A stretch of DNA of 64,000 nt, taken from the NCBI RefSeq assembly GCF_051014685.1, contig NC_135049.1, positions 31,389,531 through 31,453,530 of the forward strand. Reading direction: 5' to 3'. The translations under genes were made by a program, and so were the position numbers. Below the pieces are notes generated by a model. It saw only the letters and a program-made list of their open reading frames with translations. It did not search any database and was not told where the DNA came from. How positions within the stretch are numbered: the first letter of the stretch is position 1; each line of letters starts with the position of its first letter. Source of the DNA: Ptiloglossa arizonensis. Lineage: Eukaryota > Arthropoda > Insecta > Hymenoptera > Colletidae. Shown here piece by piece: positions 23,900 through 36,622 of the stretch.

Positions 23900-26800
23900 T
23901 CGAGCCTCTCTTGTCCGCGAGCGTATTCACGAGAGAGTCTGCCTCGCGTTCGCGTTTTCGAGCCGCGTTCACCGCGGAGCTCCGTTGCAACGGTAGGCAA
24001 AGTATCCGTGTGCATTTCCCCCGCGCGAAAGGTTTTCCACGGTCGAGATCGATCGAGAATCTCGTTCGCGAACCGAAACGGTTACCATCGGGAACGAATC
24101 GCCGGGTTCGGCTCGCTAACCACGAATCGAAACCGAATTGGCCACTCGTGAAAGCACAAAGGCACACGCGTGTATTTCAAGGACCGCGGTTACAAGCCAT
24201 TGAACAGGTAGAGCGAGTGCCAAGAACAAGATTTTGAAAGTCGTTACCGACGCTTCGCCGATCGGGTTAGATAATGGCTTCCGAATGCCAAACGACGCGA
24301 TGCGTTCGTCTCCGTTGTTTCGTTAGCGAAATCTAACACGGAATCGAACGGAGTTCTCCTCGGGAATACTCGAACGGTTTAAACGCACGTTCGATCAATT
24401 CGAAAGACGAATCCCCATGCTCGTTGAAGTTGCTCGCCGCGTTCCGCGTACCTTTAAACAGAAGACCCATAACGACTGCGAACGATTAAGGTTTCAACGC
24501 GCAACGCGAAGCTTTTTCCCTCGGTCGCGATAGCTTTTCAACGGCTGTCCGATCCGTAACGTAACGACGCTTGAAATTTGATTGTAACCGGTTCCCCTCG
24601 GGCGATCGTCACGTGGACGAATCGATCCGGCTAAGGTCGCGTACGTGGACGACGAAGATCGTTAAGCGGAAGGTTGTTGGGCAACGCGTTTCGTATACGA
24701 AAGTTCCTTCTCGTCGCTCTCGTTATCGGGCGTGTTGCGCTCGAGCCGGTATTAGGCAATCGGTATAGAGGCCAACGTTAACATTGGCCCAAATATTGGC
24801 CAGTGGCCCCGCGTGTGGTGTTACACCGCGCGGCACCAGTCCCCGACCGATAGCGACAGCCTCCTTTTCCGACCTCCGAAACCGTGGTCGTTGACTGACG
24901 TCGATCCGTCGTGCCTCAACGTCGGAACTCGATCGGGATCCCTCGGTTTCGGGAAGGTGAAAAGTGAGAGTACCGTCCTCGCTCGGTGGACCGCTCGATT
25001 CCTTCGAAACGACGTTTACTCGTCGTTTCGGCGTTACTCGACCGTACGCGAACCAAGCGCTACGAGCGATACAGGAGTCGCGGAGAAAAATGTCCACGGT
25101 TAAACAACCGTCGCCGCTTTCTCCCGGACGGTGTAAAACGATCGTTATCGATATCGTGCGTTTCCAAGATAAGGCAAGCGGGCCGAAACCGAGGAAATTA
25201 CAAAATCGCGATCGTTTCACCCATTATACGTTGCAATTTTCTTTCAAATTCGTCTCTTCGACGAACCGTCACTTGGATATCGGGGTCATCGGTGAATAGT
25301 CTCTCCCGCAGTATAGTTGTACGCAGAGTCGCGCCCTACGACGATCGCGATTCCTCGCGCGCGTTTCATCGAGCTCTCCCCGTTGATCTCGTCGATTCGT
25401 CCCCGATAGGGGGAATCGTTGTCACCTGGCCAGGTGAAAAGCGAGAGTAGTGCGGCGGGGGTTGCGCGCGCCTCCGTTCGTCTTCGGGAAGCCGTACGCG
25501 TACACGTTCTGGCGTCAGAACACCGGGGAGAGAGAAACGGGAGAGGATTTTTTTTTAACCTCGTTAAATTGACTACGTTCTCGCAAGCACTTATATCTGG
25601 TTCGCTAATGGGGCAACGTCCCACGCGCGCGAACGCCGCCGTGCGAGAGAGAGGAGCGGAAGTGGGGATACGGACGCTTTGAGGTGCATTTATTTATACG
25701 TTAGAATCCATTACTTCTTTTCCGATGCATCCCGGACGCGTTCCGACGTTCGTCGGGACGGATCGACGAGGACCGGGTGTCGCGAGACGGCCCGGACGAT
25801 ATCCACCGCGGTTACCGAATTTACGCCTCGAAGCGGAAAGAGCGAGAGAAAGACCGCGAGAGAGGTCCGTGAAAGTTTATCAAGTCCGGTACGAAGCGCA
25901 CGCGCGCCTGGACGCCGAGACGACGCGAGCGTGTGCGCGCTCGAGCTCGCGCCCGCGCGAGATCTCTTCGTGCGCGGCACACGGTTAACCCTTTGACTAG
26001 GAAACGCGCGTACGTACGCTCTACGCGAGTCGAGGCTCGTTTACGGTGGAGGGCGTGTACGCACGAGCCCTTCGCGGCTCGCGTTCCTCCTCCAAACGAT
26101 ACGAGTGTCTCGGGCCACTACCGTAGAATAAATGCAACGTTGGCTCGGCCGAGTCGCGCCGCGCTCGGGGAATTTATCGTACGAACGTTGATTATTAAAT
26201 TATCTCTTATGTAAATCCACGCGTTTCCCAAGTGGCGGAGCGTTCCGTAACCGAGACCGCGAGTATCGTACGGGGTGTTGCGAACCGGGCGTGAAAAATC
26301 AACGCGGTATCGGGCACCGCGATTCTTTACGCGTCAGCTTCGAATGTCGCGGCGCCGCGAGGAGCAACAGGAACGCGGCGACGAGAAACGGCCCTCGGTC
26401 TTCTTCTCAGCTCGGTTCGTAGGCGCGACCGTAGTGAAATTTACCATCGAGCGTACTCGACTCGTGAAACGTCTACCTAGCGCGCCAACGGTGGAAACAT
26501 CGGCCCGGGTTTCGACTTTGTTCGATTTGCATTATCATCGCGCGGTTACGTCAGCCGCGAGACCGACTCCTCGCGATGAATACCGGGCCGAACTGTCGGC
26601 GTTTCAAAAATAGACGAGTCGGAGAAGGTTTTTGTTCGAGGATGATGGGTTAATCTTTGAGTTCGCGGTCTCAGGGTCGTACGTTCCCGGTGGACGATTA
26701 CAGCCCAAGGTATCCTCCGTCTCTTTCGCCCGCGTGACACTCTCGCGTTCCCACTTGGGTCTCGTACGGGCTGCCAAGTTCGGTTCTCCCTCTATATCGT

Positions 26801-29800
26801 TTCCTCGCTCGCGAGAAACGAACGTGGGCCCCGAAAAGGCCCCCGAATATTTATGTCACGGCGAAGTCGAAGCGAGCCGAGACCTTGACTGTGCGCCGCG
26901 GGCGGACCGTGCGCTACGCTCCCGGTGGCCGAGTGTTCGTGTTAGAAACGTTCGCTTCGAGAGTTCGCGAATCGACTGGACGAACGCTCCTATCGACCGA
27001 CTTCTCGAATCGAATTCTGACCGGTCTCGTTTCAACGATCGATCGGTATCAACGGGTATTCGATCGCCCCGTTTATTCGTTCCTTTATTCGTACGCGAAC
27101 GATTCTACGAACGATACGCGTCACGCGTAGGAACGCGCGCGCCAATTAGCGGGTTTCTTCGCGATCCCGACGCGAGAACGTTGGGATATTTCTAACGAGG
27201 GACGCGGAGTTGTGTGACTCAGCCCGGAAGCGTTGGACGTTTTCGTCCTCGCCGGGAAACCGCGGAAAACGCGCGAAAGTCGCGTCGAGGACGGTTACGC
27301 GGCACGGCAGCCGGTTGGAAGAAAAGACTTGCACTTTCGTTAGAAAGTCTCCGGGAATCGACTCCGCCATCCGTGGCAGCCGTCTAGAACCTAACCGGTG
27401 AACGTGGATTAACGCTGCCTGTCTGACCAAACACGGAGTCCCACTACTCACATTACCCTTAGCCCTACGAACACGTTCGATTCCGTGTTTGCGTTTTCGC
27501 GAACGGTGCGCGGACAGCTTCGTTATTCAACGCGATCGCGAACCTTCCGACGTGGAACCACGAGCGTTTTTACATTGAAATACGCGCGCGGGGAACGATT
27601 CGCGCGAACCAGCCGAGAAAAAATCGGGGGATCGTCGTTTCGTTCGAGAAAACATTTATCGCGCCTTGCTTGCAATCGTGCAACGTAACGACGAACCCGT
27701 CGAACGATCGACGCTTTTCGCGCGTATCGTATCGGCGCGAACGGTCATTAATGGCCTCTTAATCTGGCACTCGCTCGCGCATCGTGTTTACAGCGATAAC
27801 GAGACGATCGCGTCCTTTGGATCGCGTTTCCGTCAGATACGCGACGCGTGTTCGCGATTTCGCGGAAGAACGAGAAATTTACGCCGATCCCGCGCGACGA
27901 ATACGCTTCTACGGAATCCATCGGGGAAAAGAAAGCCGCGCGCGAACAAATTTTGCGGGAATCTCGCGAGACGCCGTGGCTCGCGTCCACGACGACGCCC
28001 GTCGAAGGTCGATTTCTGGGCCCGTTTCGGTTTTAAACGACAATCTCGATAAAGCGAAGCTGCGCGCTTCGCTCGCCGTAATAACACGACGTGTAAATAG
28101 TCATTCGAATGCCAACGCGTTCTGAAAACGGTTACGGAACAGACGTCGCTGGAGGAAGACATTGTCCCTTATTGCATTCAGTCGCACGGTGGTTACATTC
28201 TTGTACACCCTCGCGTCCATGAAGACATATATTCACCGTACATATGTGCAATAGACACAGCGCTAGAGTGCCTCTTGAATATAGAACAAATTACATACGG
28301 ACGGTATATTCTCTCAACTACGGCTCGGCTAAAGTTCTCGCGTATGTACGCGCGGATGTATGTACATTCGTGGCACGGAGGTACTCGCGTTTACAGTCGA
28401 CCGTAGTATGCGGAGGAGACTCGTCAGAATGGAGTGTCTTGGCTTGTTCGCGATTCGTACGAAATATTCCGTTTTAATTCGGCTAACTTTCTTGCGAGGA
28501 ATTCGAATCGACGAATCATCTTCGAAAGTCGTAAAATTCGGGTCGAATGGAACGCGTCTCGACGCGCATTAAATGCGAACAACGTACCGCGAACGCACCG
28601 TGGAATAAAAGAAAAGAAAAAAGAATCAAGACCGCGTTATCGAGACGATCGGTTTCGGATGCACGAGAGAGGCGCGCGTTTCGTCCGGTTTGGAAATTTT
28701 TGTTCACGGTTCCCGCTGAATAATTTTCGAGAGAGAAATCGGCCGTTTTCGGAGCGTAGCACCAATTTTGACACACCCTGTAAAACAGTCCGGCGAAAAG
28801 CTTCCGCGCGACAGCAATACGGACGTTACACGAGATCTCGACGAAGCGGTCTAGAGCTAGGATCGTGTGTGCGCGAGCGCGCACACGCGAGAAGCAGAGC
28901 GACAACGCGGGCTAGTATGCCGCGAGCGGCGTGTGTACGTGCGTGCATGCGCCTGCTCTCTACGAGAGTGTGCGACTCGGTGGCCGTGGCTATGGCCTTA
29001 CGAACCCCCACCACTCGCCCGCTCCGAATCCACACGGCGTGTGTACCCCCCGTACTCTATGTACATAGATCGCTAGAGTCCGAGAAAGACGCAAGATCGT
29101 GAGGTGAGAGCAGGACGGACAGAGAGAGCGTGAAAGACGCAGCGACCGAGCGCGAAAGAGAAAGAAGCGCGAGCGCGGAGAGGGAGGGCGCCCGGGGGGG
29201 AGGAGGAGGGAGAGTGTCGCGAGCGTGTCTAACCTAGGATAGTGGCGTTTAGTGGCGGCTAGGCTAGGCAAACCGAGGCTCGCCGCTCGCGCGTTACGTT
29301 CAGTGTTCCTTCGCGCTTCGGCCAAAGACTTGTTGTTGTACCGCCTCGTGTCACGCGACTCGTCTTCTCCCCTTCGGATGCGAGGCCCGTCTGGGTAAAC
29401 GGAGAAAGGATCCTCGGAGAGAGTCGGGACGAGCGAAAAAAAAGCACGCAAAACCGCGAAGCATCGCGAGCATAATCGGCCACCATTAGCGGCCGCGCGA
29501 GCTTCCTGAATTTCCCGCGGCCGAGGAACTCTCGAAGACTGCGCGCGTCTCTCGCCGACCGGATTCGATTTTGATTCGATTCTCGTTTGCGCGATATCGC
29601 CGCGGCGTCGTGCCGATTGGACGCTAACGATTCGTAGCGCTTTCGGTGCGTGCGAGGATACCCTCGATTCCTCGATCGGTCGAGCAAGAACGGTCGTTGG
29701 TTGTGCAGAACCGCCATTAGCGGATCGAAGACGAAACTTTTTTTCAACGGGAACCGAGGACAGTTACGAGTGCGTCGGTCGTACATGTGCACGCGCTCGC

Positions 29801-32800
29801 CAATCGAAGACGTAACGTGGCTCGGTATCGCGCACGACGCGAGTTCGTCGCGGTAGAACGTTTTGTTTTGCTTTTTTTCTTCCGTTGTTTCGGTGCACTG
29901 TGTCGAAGGTGGCTGGCGGTCATCGTGCGCGCGCGCTCGAACGACGAGTTTGTTTACATTTTCGGTGACTCGAAGAAAAAAGTGCAGTACACACGTCGCA
30001 GTGGAGAGACAGAAAGCGAGACGAAAGGAGAAACTAGGATACACGGAACTGTCGTTACGGAGTGAGTGCGAAAGAAAAAATTGGTGTTTCGGGGGAATAC
30101 GTTCGGACCGTCCGTGGCGTTTACGTTTCCGTATATACATCGGACATCTTGAACCGCTGCGAGCAGGTAAGGGCAATCTCGGCGACGATCGCTGCTAACG
30201 ATTTCCACGATTTTTCGTCGTTGAACAAAGTCGAACGAAAGAACGCGGCAAACGACGATCGAAAGGGTACGCTCGACTTCCATTATCGGCGTCGATTGAA
30301 CATGGCGGGAAAGTCAAACGCGTTCGAATGCCGCCTACGCGTCTCCGTTTTCGAGATTTCGATAACCGATCGTGTACTCTGTCGAACGATCGACTTATTC
30401 GTAGACGGACATACGGGTAACGATCGAATTAAATCGAATCGTCCAGGAAACGTTTCGATCGCCTTTCGTTCGTTCTTTGGAAAACGCGTTCGCTTCGATC
30501 TTTGCGATATTTCCAAATTCGTCGATTCGTGCAGGGTGGATCGCTCCGTAACGTCGACGGAGGGGGGAAAAATGTGTAATCGTTTTCAAACGAGTCGCAT
30601 CGCGTTCGAATCAAAGTTCGGTCAACCGGAACCATAGAGAGGCTATTCGGGCGACCGATTAATCGAATATTCGCGGAGCGGATTAAAATATTTAAACGAC
30701 GAGCACGTGCGACAAACGCTGAAACCGAGGCCACGAACTAATAATGGCCATCTAACGAAAGCGTCGCGATCGAACGACTAGGTGGGATTACCTAACCAGA
30801 ATCTTTTCTCCGGGTAAAAGTGAATCTCGGCGAGCGGCGGTGGTGGTGGCGGTGGTGGTGGTGGCTCGCACGTCTGGGGTGAAAATGAGCAACCGGACGG
30901 TAATCGCATACGATCTAGGAAGTGATCACGCATTATGGTTCGGTATACCACCAGATAGATCGGTTTACATAAAAACGATTAAATTCTATGGTGTACGCCT
31001 CGGTTTTCTACGGTCACTTTACGAACGCAATTGTAAATAGTGTTTTACGAATCGATACCTTTCTCTCGGCGCGCACCCTTCCTCTCGGTCGTTCCAGCGA
31101 GAGCGTAGTTCGCGTTACTATTGTCTACGATTATATAAAATTATCGTAACGCACCGTGGCACGTACGCGTACGTGGAATCGATTCCACCGTACGAAACGA
31201 ACACTGTCCCGCCATTCCTTCTCCTCCTTCTCTGAAACGAAACAATCCGTACGGTACGATTTCGCGTATATTTTCGGTATCGATCGCGGTCGGTCGTCGC
31301 GTACTCGTTACCCGCGCTTGTAAATTATTCGATTAACCCGCGTGTATCGTTCGCGAGACGGATACAGGAAAATCACGCCCCCGTGGAGGGACGATCGTGC
31401 AACTCTCGGACGAAATGCTCGCAAGATCGTTCGGGTCAATTTTACCGGAAAGCGGTAAAACTCGATCGCCAGCCGTGCGACGTACGGCATCGGTCGCGGC
31501 TGCATCGTAATTTCACGGCGTTGCATGCACGGATGAGCCATGTAAACAGACGAATCGCGGAATACGCATCGGCGGGCGTATGCACTTGTGCACGTACCCA
31601 CACGCGCTGAAATAAGACGCAACTATATTTCGTTCAAGTATTTTCAGCCTAGGCCAACCTTCGGCCCTCGGGTATCTCCGTCTTTCATTTTTCTCTCCGT
31701 CTTTCGGTTCCCCCCACCGTAGCCGCGGTTGGCTTCGACTCAGAAAGACTTTGCTACTCTCTCTAATATAGTTAAGAGGTTTATAGTATCGCGCGATTCG
31801 CGCCCGTAACTTCTCTCTCGCGTTCTCTAATTCTTTAGCGCGCGACCGGTTACGGCTGGGGTGACCTTCGCGGCACCCAGGGCCGAGGGCCAAAACCGTC
31901 CGCTTCGTGTGTTTGGTATAGCGGCGCTATACGTTCGATAAATATTGAGATGCCGGTGCGCTATAAGGGCCCCGTAGCCTCGCGCCCCATATAAACCAAC
32001 GTCCCTGAAGTTCGGTACCACGTGGAGCACACCAATCTCTCCTACCACCTTCCGTTCCGACGCGATCGCGTCTCTCGAATCGCCCGCGTTTTCCTCTTCG
32101 ACGTTACTCTTCCTTCTCCGCGTTCATACAAATCTCCACCTTTGTCCGTTTCCAAAGTTTCGTTGAAACTGATATAGATTCGACGAGGTTCGACACTCGT
32201 ACGACCAGAAGTCTCCAGTGCGGTTCTTTCAATTTCCAACGAGACGAACCGAGTAAACCCGATTTACGTGTCTTCTCGCGAGAAGAGTTTACTCGAGAAT
32301 CGTCCGCCGCGGTATTTATATATATCCTTTCGAGAATAATTTCGCTTCGGGAAATTAACCAACGACAAAATTGTACACCGCGGGACAGTAGGAACGATGT
32401 TATATAGGTACGCGCGTATAATCGTATTGGATCGTATACGTATTGCATAACTCGGAGCGATATTTTAAAAAGCTCGACGATATACGATCGACCGTGAAAC
32501 ATACAAGGGAATACCGTGTGCCGCGAAACATCGAAGGACGATGGGATCGAGGGGGGATGACTCTCGTAGGGTCTGTGGGGACCCGATCGGTCTCGGATCA
32601 CGATTTTCCCTGGTTGGTACGTCGGGAGGTTCGATCGCGAGCGTTGGTAATATTTTCGCGCGGCCGGAGACGGTATCAACCCCGCGCGATCGATCGGCTC
32701 GACTCGTTCCTCCTCGCGCGTGTATCGATCGGTTTTTTTCCTCGTCTCCCGAACTTTTTGTTTTCGTACGACACCGGTTACGCGACTCTTCGATAAGATC

Positions 32801-33180
32801 GCGCGGCGTACGTAACGCGTCTGGCTTTCAAGAGCGAGGCCTGCATCTGTGTTTACGTTTTCGCGCGGGCCGCGGTCGTTCGTTGCGTATAAGCGACATC
32901 CAAAAATAATGGTGCTGGCCCGCGACGACGTACGCGGAACGTGCCGCGACGTCGGCTCTCGCTCGTTCCCGATCGATGTTATTATTTTTTCGTCCGTGCA
33001 AGGAAACCGATCGATCGGCCCCGGAATCCACCGTGTCGTCCGTGTCGTTGCGGCATGGATTTATTGTTTAACAAACGGTCCGCGTACCTCGCGCTCGAAG
33101 GGCACCGGAATGTCGAAATATATAGGTCGAACGTGCCGACGATGATCCTGCACCTGGCCCGGCGACACGGGAACGCGAAC

Positions 33181-33184
33181 ATCG

Positions 33185-33216
<32 letters not shown>

Positions 33217-33220
33217 GTTT
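33181..33220. repeat. (TCG)n trinucleotide repeat
   Basis: A run of TCG units with one TTG interruption. It gives poly-Val or poly-Thr in spurious frames. Confidence 0.9.
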
Positions 33221-33501
33221 CCATCTCGTTCCGCGAGCAACGATTCTCCTTTTCCTCGCTCGAACGCCGCTAACTTAAGGACAAGGGGGATCCAAGGCTC
33301 GAAGGTGGCCCGGTAAAAGTAAATGACCTTAGACCGAGAGAAGAAGCCGAAGAACGAGAGGGAAAGAAAAAAAAAGGAACGAAAAAAAAAAACGAGCGAT
33401 CGTACGCGCGCGACCTATCGTCCGGCTAGGTCTACGAACCCAAATTGGGCCAGAGCCTTGACTCTCTCGGGTATTGGCAAGTTCGGGGAGGGGGTCCTCA
33501 C

Positions 33502-33589
33502 CTGGCCCTACCCCTCCACCGTTGCCCGCCGTGTCCCCTCCATGGTTTTCGAACATATCCGCCTCTGCTCGTTCATACGTGCCGACGAC
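33502..33589 (-). CDS. Candidate internal exon, unrecognised
   Basis: The minus strand has an acceptor AG at 33591-33590, an 88-nt open exon and a good donor (CAG|GTGAGG) after 33502. The residues read VVGTYERAEADMFENHG and then GDTAGNGGGVGPG, with acidic and Gly-rich character unlike the Arg-rich background. It could instead be a first coding exon starting at the internal Met. No family or partner exon is recognised. Confidence 0.3.
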
Positions 33590-36020
33590 CTTCGAGTATC
33601 GCGGACACACCGTAGCTCGTAGACTGGACCTAACCTTTCTCGAGCAGGGCCCCTCGTGCCCTGCTCGGCTGACGTAACACCGAGAACGATCGCCCTGTGT
33701 AGGTAGGTCGCCTCTAAGGCCACGAAAAACGCGGTCATGGTCAAGGGTATCGAAAACCTAACGAGAAAACGAAAATTCCTCGCACGGTGGACGAGTGAAA
33801 CCGGCATCGGGATCCGATCGAGAAAACGTCTTTACTCGACGCGGAAACGTAGCGATCCCGCGATCCCGCTTTCGATCGATTTACATCGAAGATATCGTTT
33901 CTCTTTTCGCGCGATATTTCGAATCGTCGCACGTAACCGCGAAAAGGACGCTCGAACGATCGATTTTTCCATTCGACGAATATTCGGTACGCGGTGTTGC
34001 TTCAGGCGTCCAATTAAGAACGTTTCTGGCGGTGTCTTTAGCGCGCGCGACCCGCACGGAGCAAGAATAATGCCGAATCAAATGTTATTGTTACGTCGAT
34101 TAAACAATTATTCCCCGGCTGAGTTTAGCTCACCTTGGAACGGTTTACCTTCAAAACAGCAGAATGTACGATTAAGTGCGCGCAAGCCCGTTAAAGCGAA
34201 CGGCACCGAGCGTTATTGGCGGCGGTGGTGGTGGTGGTGGTGGTGGCCGTGTGTCGTGAGATTTGAAACACGCGAGGAAAATAAAACTTCGTCAACGATG
34301 AAATAACACACTACTCCGGCGAGTAAAGATAATAAATTAACGACACGCATCGGCGTCCGATGCATCGAACGCGTACACTTTTCGAAGGACGCGCGCGCGG
34401 TGATGGGATCGCGCGTCGTCGAGAGTGTTGACTCTCCGCGTTACGAAAAAGAACAAGTATTCGTTACCGAACCGGTAATTTAACTATTACGACCGCGTTC
34501 TGGCACGTGGACGGACGGTCGTTCGCCGAGTCGCGACGTTCTTCGTTATCTAGACTTTCGCGCGAGTTTGTACGTTCGCATGGATTCGTCGGGTTCGCGA
34601 TTCGTTGCTTCTCGGTTTTCGTTGCGCAACCGTTCGACCGAAATTATCCTCGACTCGAAGAATCTTGCCAAAAAAGGGGTAGAGAAACGAGCGAGACGCT
34701 TCGCGACGATCGATCGTGAAGTTTCCCGTACGATCTCGATCGTTCGGTTCCTCCTGGACGGTTATCAACGCGCGTCGAAGCTCCGCGGCGAGAACGTCCG
34801 AGAATATGTATCCGAAGGTGGAAATAGATCTACGGGGAAAGCGTGCACGGAATTCTAGCGGGCGATCCCGTCGCGGGGTGATGTCACGGCTCGTCCATCG
34901 GTGAGAGATCGTTTAACTTGGCACTCTCGAAGCCCTTGCGAGCGCCAGTAGCGGGCAACGCTAACGCGACCGCTCGCTAGCGCGATAAAAACGGAAGGCT
35001 GTGCGAGCTTGGAAGGCCGCTAGCCGAGTAACACTATCTACACCGCGTTCGACTCAACTCCCGCGTTTCTTTCAGCGGTTCCATTCTTGTTTCCCTCTCC
35101 TCCGCCGCGGTCTGTTCGCGATCAGGATATCGCACGGCGACGTCACCGAGACCGCAAGCTACTTCCAACCGACCGTTTTTCGCACGCGCGTTCCCGTCTC
35201 GTCTTTCTCGAGACCATCCTTTCCATCGGTGACCAAAGACTTGTGCTCCACGCGACGCCTCAAAATTCGAAACCCCGTACCTCGTTCTCGTACACGCGAA
35301 CGCGTCGATCGAATCTCGCGCCTCTTTCTCCAGTTTCGAAAGATTCCAATTCGATTCGATCCCGTTCGAGAAACTCCGACGTTCTCTTCGTACCGAAGTA
35401 CGGTGTTTCCCCTCGAGTTCGAGCGTCGCAACGATTGCGAATTTCTTCGAAACGTTTCCTTTCGATTCGACGCGATTATTGTTATCGTGCATCGCGACGG
35501 TTATTTCGGTCGAGTTATCTTCTCTTCGTTTTACGTCGCATCGGTTCGGCCCGGTCGTTCGCGACATTCGTTGCGTGTACATTATTCTCGAATTGCCGCG
35601 ATTGAACTGTCTTTCGAGAGAAATGGGTCATTTTTCGAGAGCGTCGGTCAACGTTCGGGATCGGAACGTCCGGTGCGCCGAAATTCGCGCGAACGAGAGC
35701 AAACGCGGCGGAATCGTCGTTCCGGACGACGCTCGTTTCTAAACCGGTTCCATCGGCACAGGAAACGCGCAGCGCGCGAAGCAACAAAGTAGAAGAGTTC
35801 ACAATGAAAAAGTTATATCGGAAGCGGCGGGCTATTTTTACGCGTAAACGGGATCGGAATCGTTCCGACGTTTACGAGTCCTATTTATTTCCGTGGTACG
35901 TAAATGTGCACGCTTCGTTTCTTTCCGCGCGTTCCTCGCCGCTAACCCCGAAGCGGCTCTTCGTGTTCTCCGGCGGGATGCGATTCCTACGGAGTCGAGA
36001 TCGTCTACTCGACGCATCGA

Positions 36021-36622
36021 ACTCGAGATGTACCTCATCCTCCTATGGAATTTCAAAGATGGATAATTGTTCGTTAAACGCGCTTCTGGGGAAACTCGAG
36101 CGTATTTCGTCCTCCACGGAATTTCAAAGGTGGATAATTGTTCGTTAAACGCGCTTCTGGGGAAACTCGAGTGTACCTCGTCCTCCCACGGAATTTCAAA
36201 GATGGATGATTATTCGTTAAACGCGCTTCTGGAGAAACTCGAGCGCACTTCGTCCTCCCCCGGAATGGAGTCCGCTAGTAGCGGGCAACGATGGATATCC
36301 ATCTTCAAAGATGGATAATTGTTCGTTAAACGCGCTTCTGGGGGAACTTGATGGTATTTCGTCCTCCCGCGGAATTTCAAAGATGGATAATTGTTCGTTA
36401 AACGCGCTTCTGGGGAAACTCGAACACACCTCATCCTCCTATGGAATTTCAAAGCTGGATAATTGTTCGTTAAACACCCTTCTAGAGAAACTCGAGCGTA
36501 TTTCGTCCTCCCACGGAATTTCAAAGATGGATAATTGTTCGTTAAACGCGCTTCTGGAGAAACTCGAGCGTATTTCGTCCTCCCAAGGAATTTCAAAGGT
36601 GGATAATTGTTGGTTAAACGCG
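36021..36622. repeat. Minisatellite, 71-72-bp unit, about 8 copies
   Basis: Units start with GGAATTTCAAAGATGG at about 36047, 36118 and 36190, and again after an interruption (36262-36304) through about 36589. Each has a TTGTTCGTTAAACGCG core and a GAAACTCGAG segment. Copies differ by a few bases. Because the unit is close to 24 codons, open frames run through it on both strands; these are not evidence of a gene. Confidence 0.95.

Larger units (their letters stand above)
22805..33501. other. CpG-rich noncoding DNA with dense blocks
   Basis: No exon is called here. It contains a CGAA tetranucleotide array at 23.87 kb and a very CpG/GAG-rich block at about 28.86-29.30 kb that could be a promoter. 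The longest frames (23467-24237 plus; 29259-30176 minus) are Arg/Ser-rich and run through simple repeats. An AT-richer patch lies at about 30.88-31.04 kb. Confidence 0.45.

Noticed and set aside
23467..24237. 256-codon plus-strand open frame
   Set aside because: It crosses the CGAA microsatellite and has no recognisable motif. A short middle part looks more protein-like but lacks convincing splice sites.
25985..26030. Second TTAACCCTTTG element
   Set aside because: Only a left-end-like match (TTAACCCTTTGAC) is present. No matching right end with TTAA was found nearby.
29259..30176. 305-codon minus-strand open frame
   Set aside because: Arg/Ser/Lys-rich with equally open frames on the other strand; no domain or splice context.
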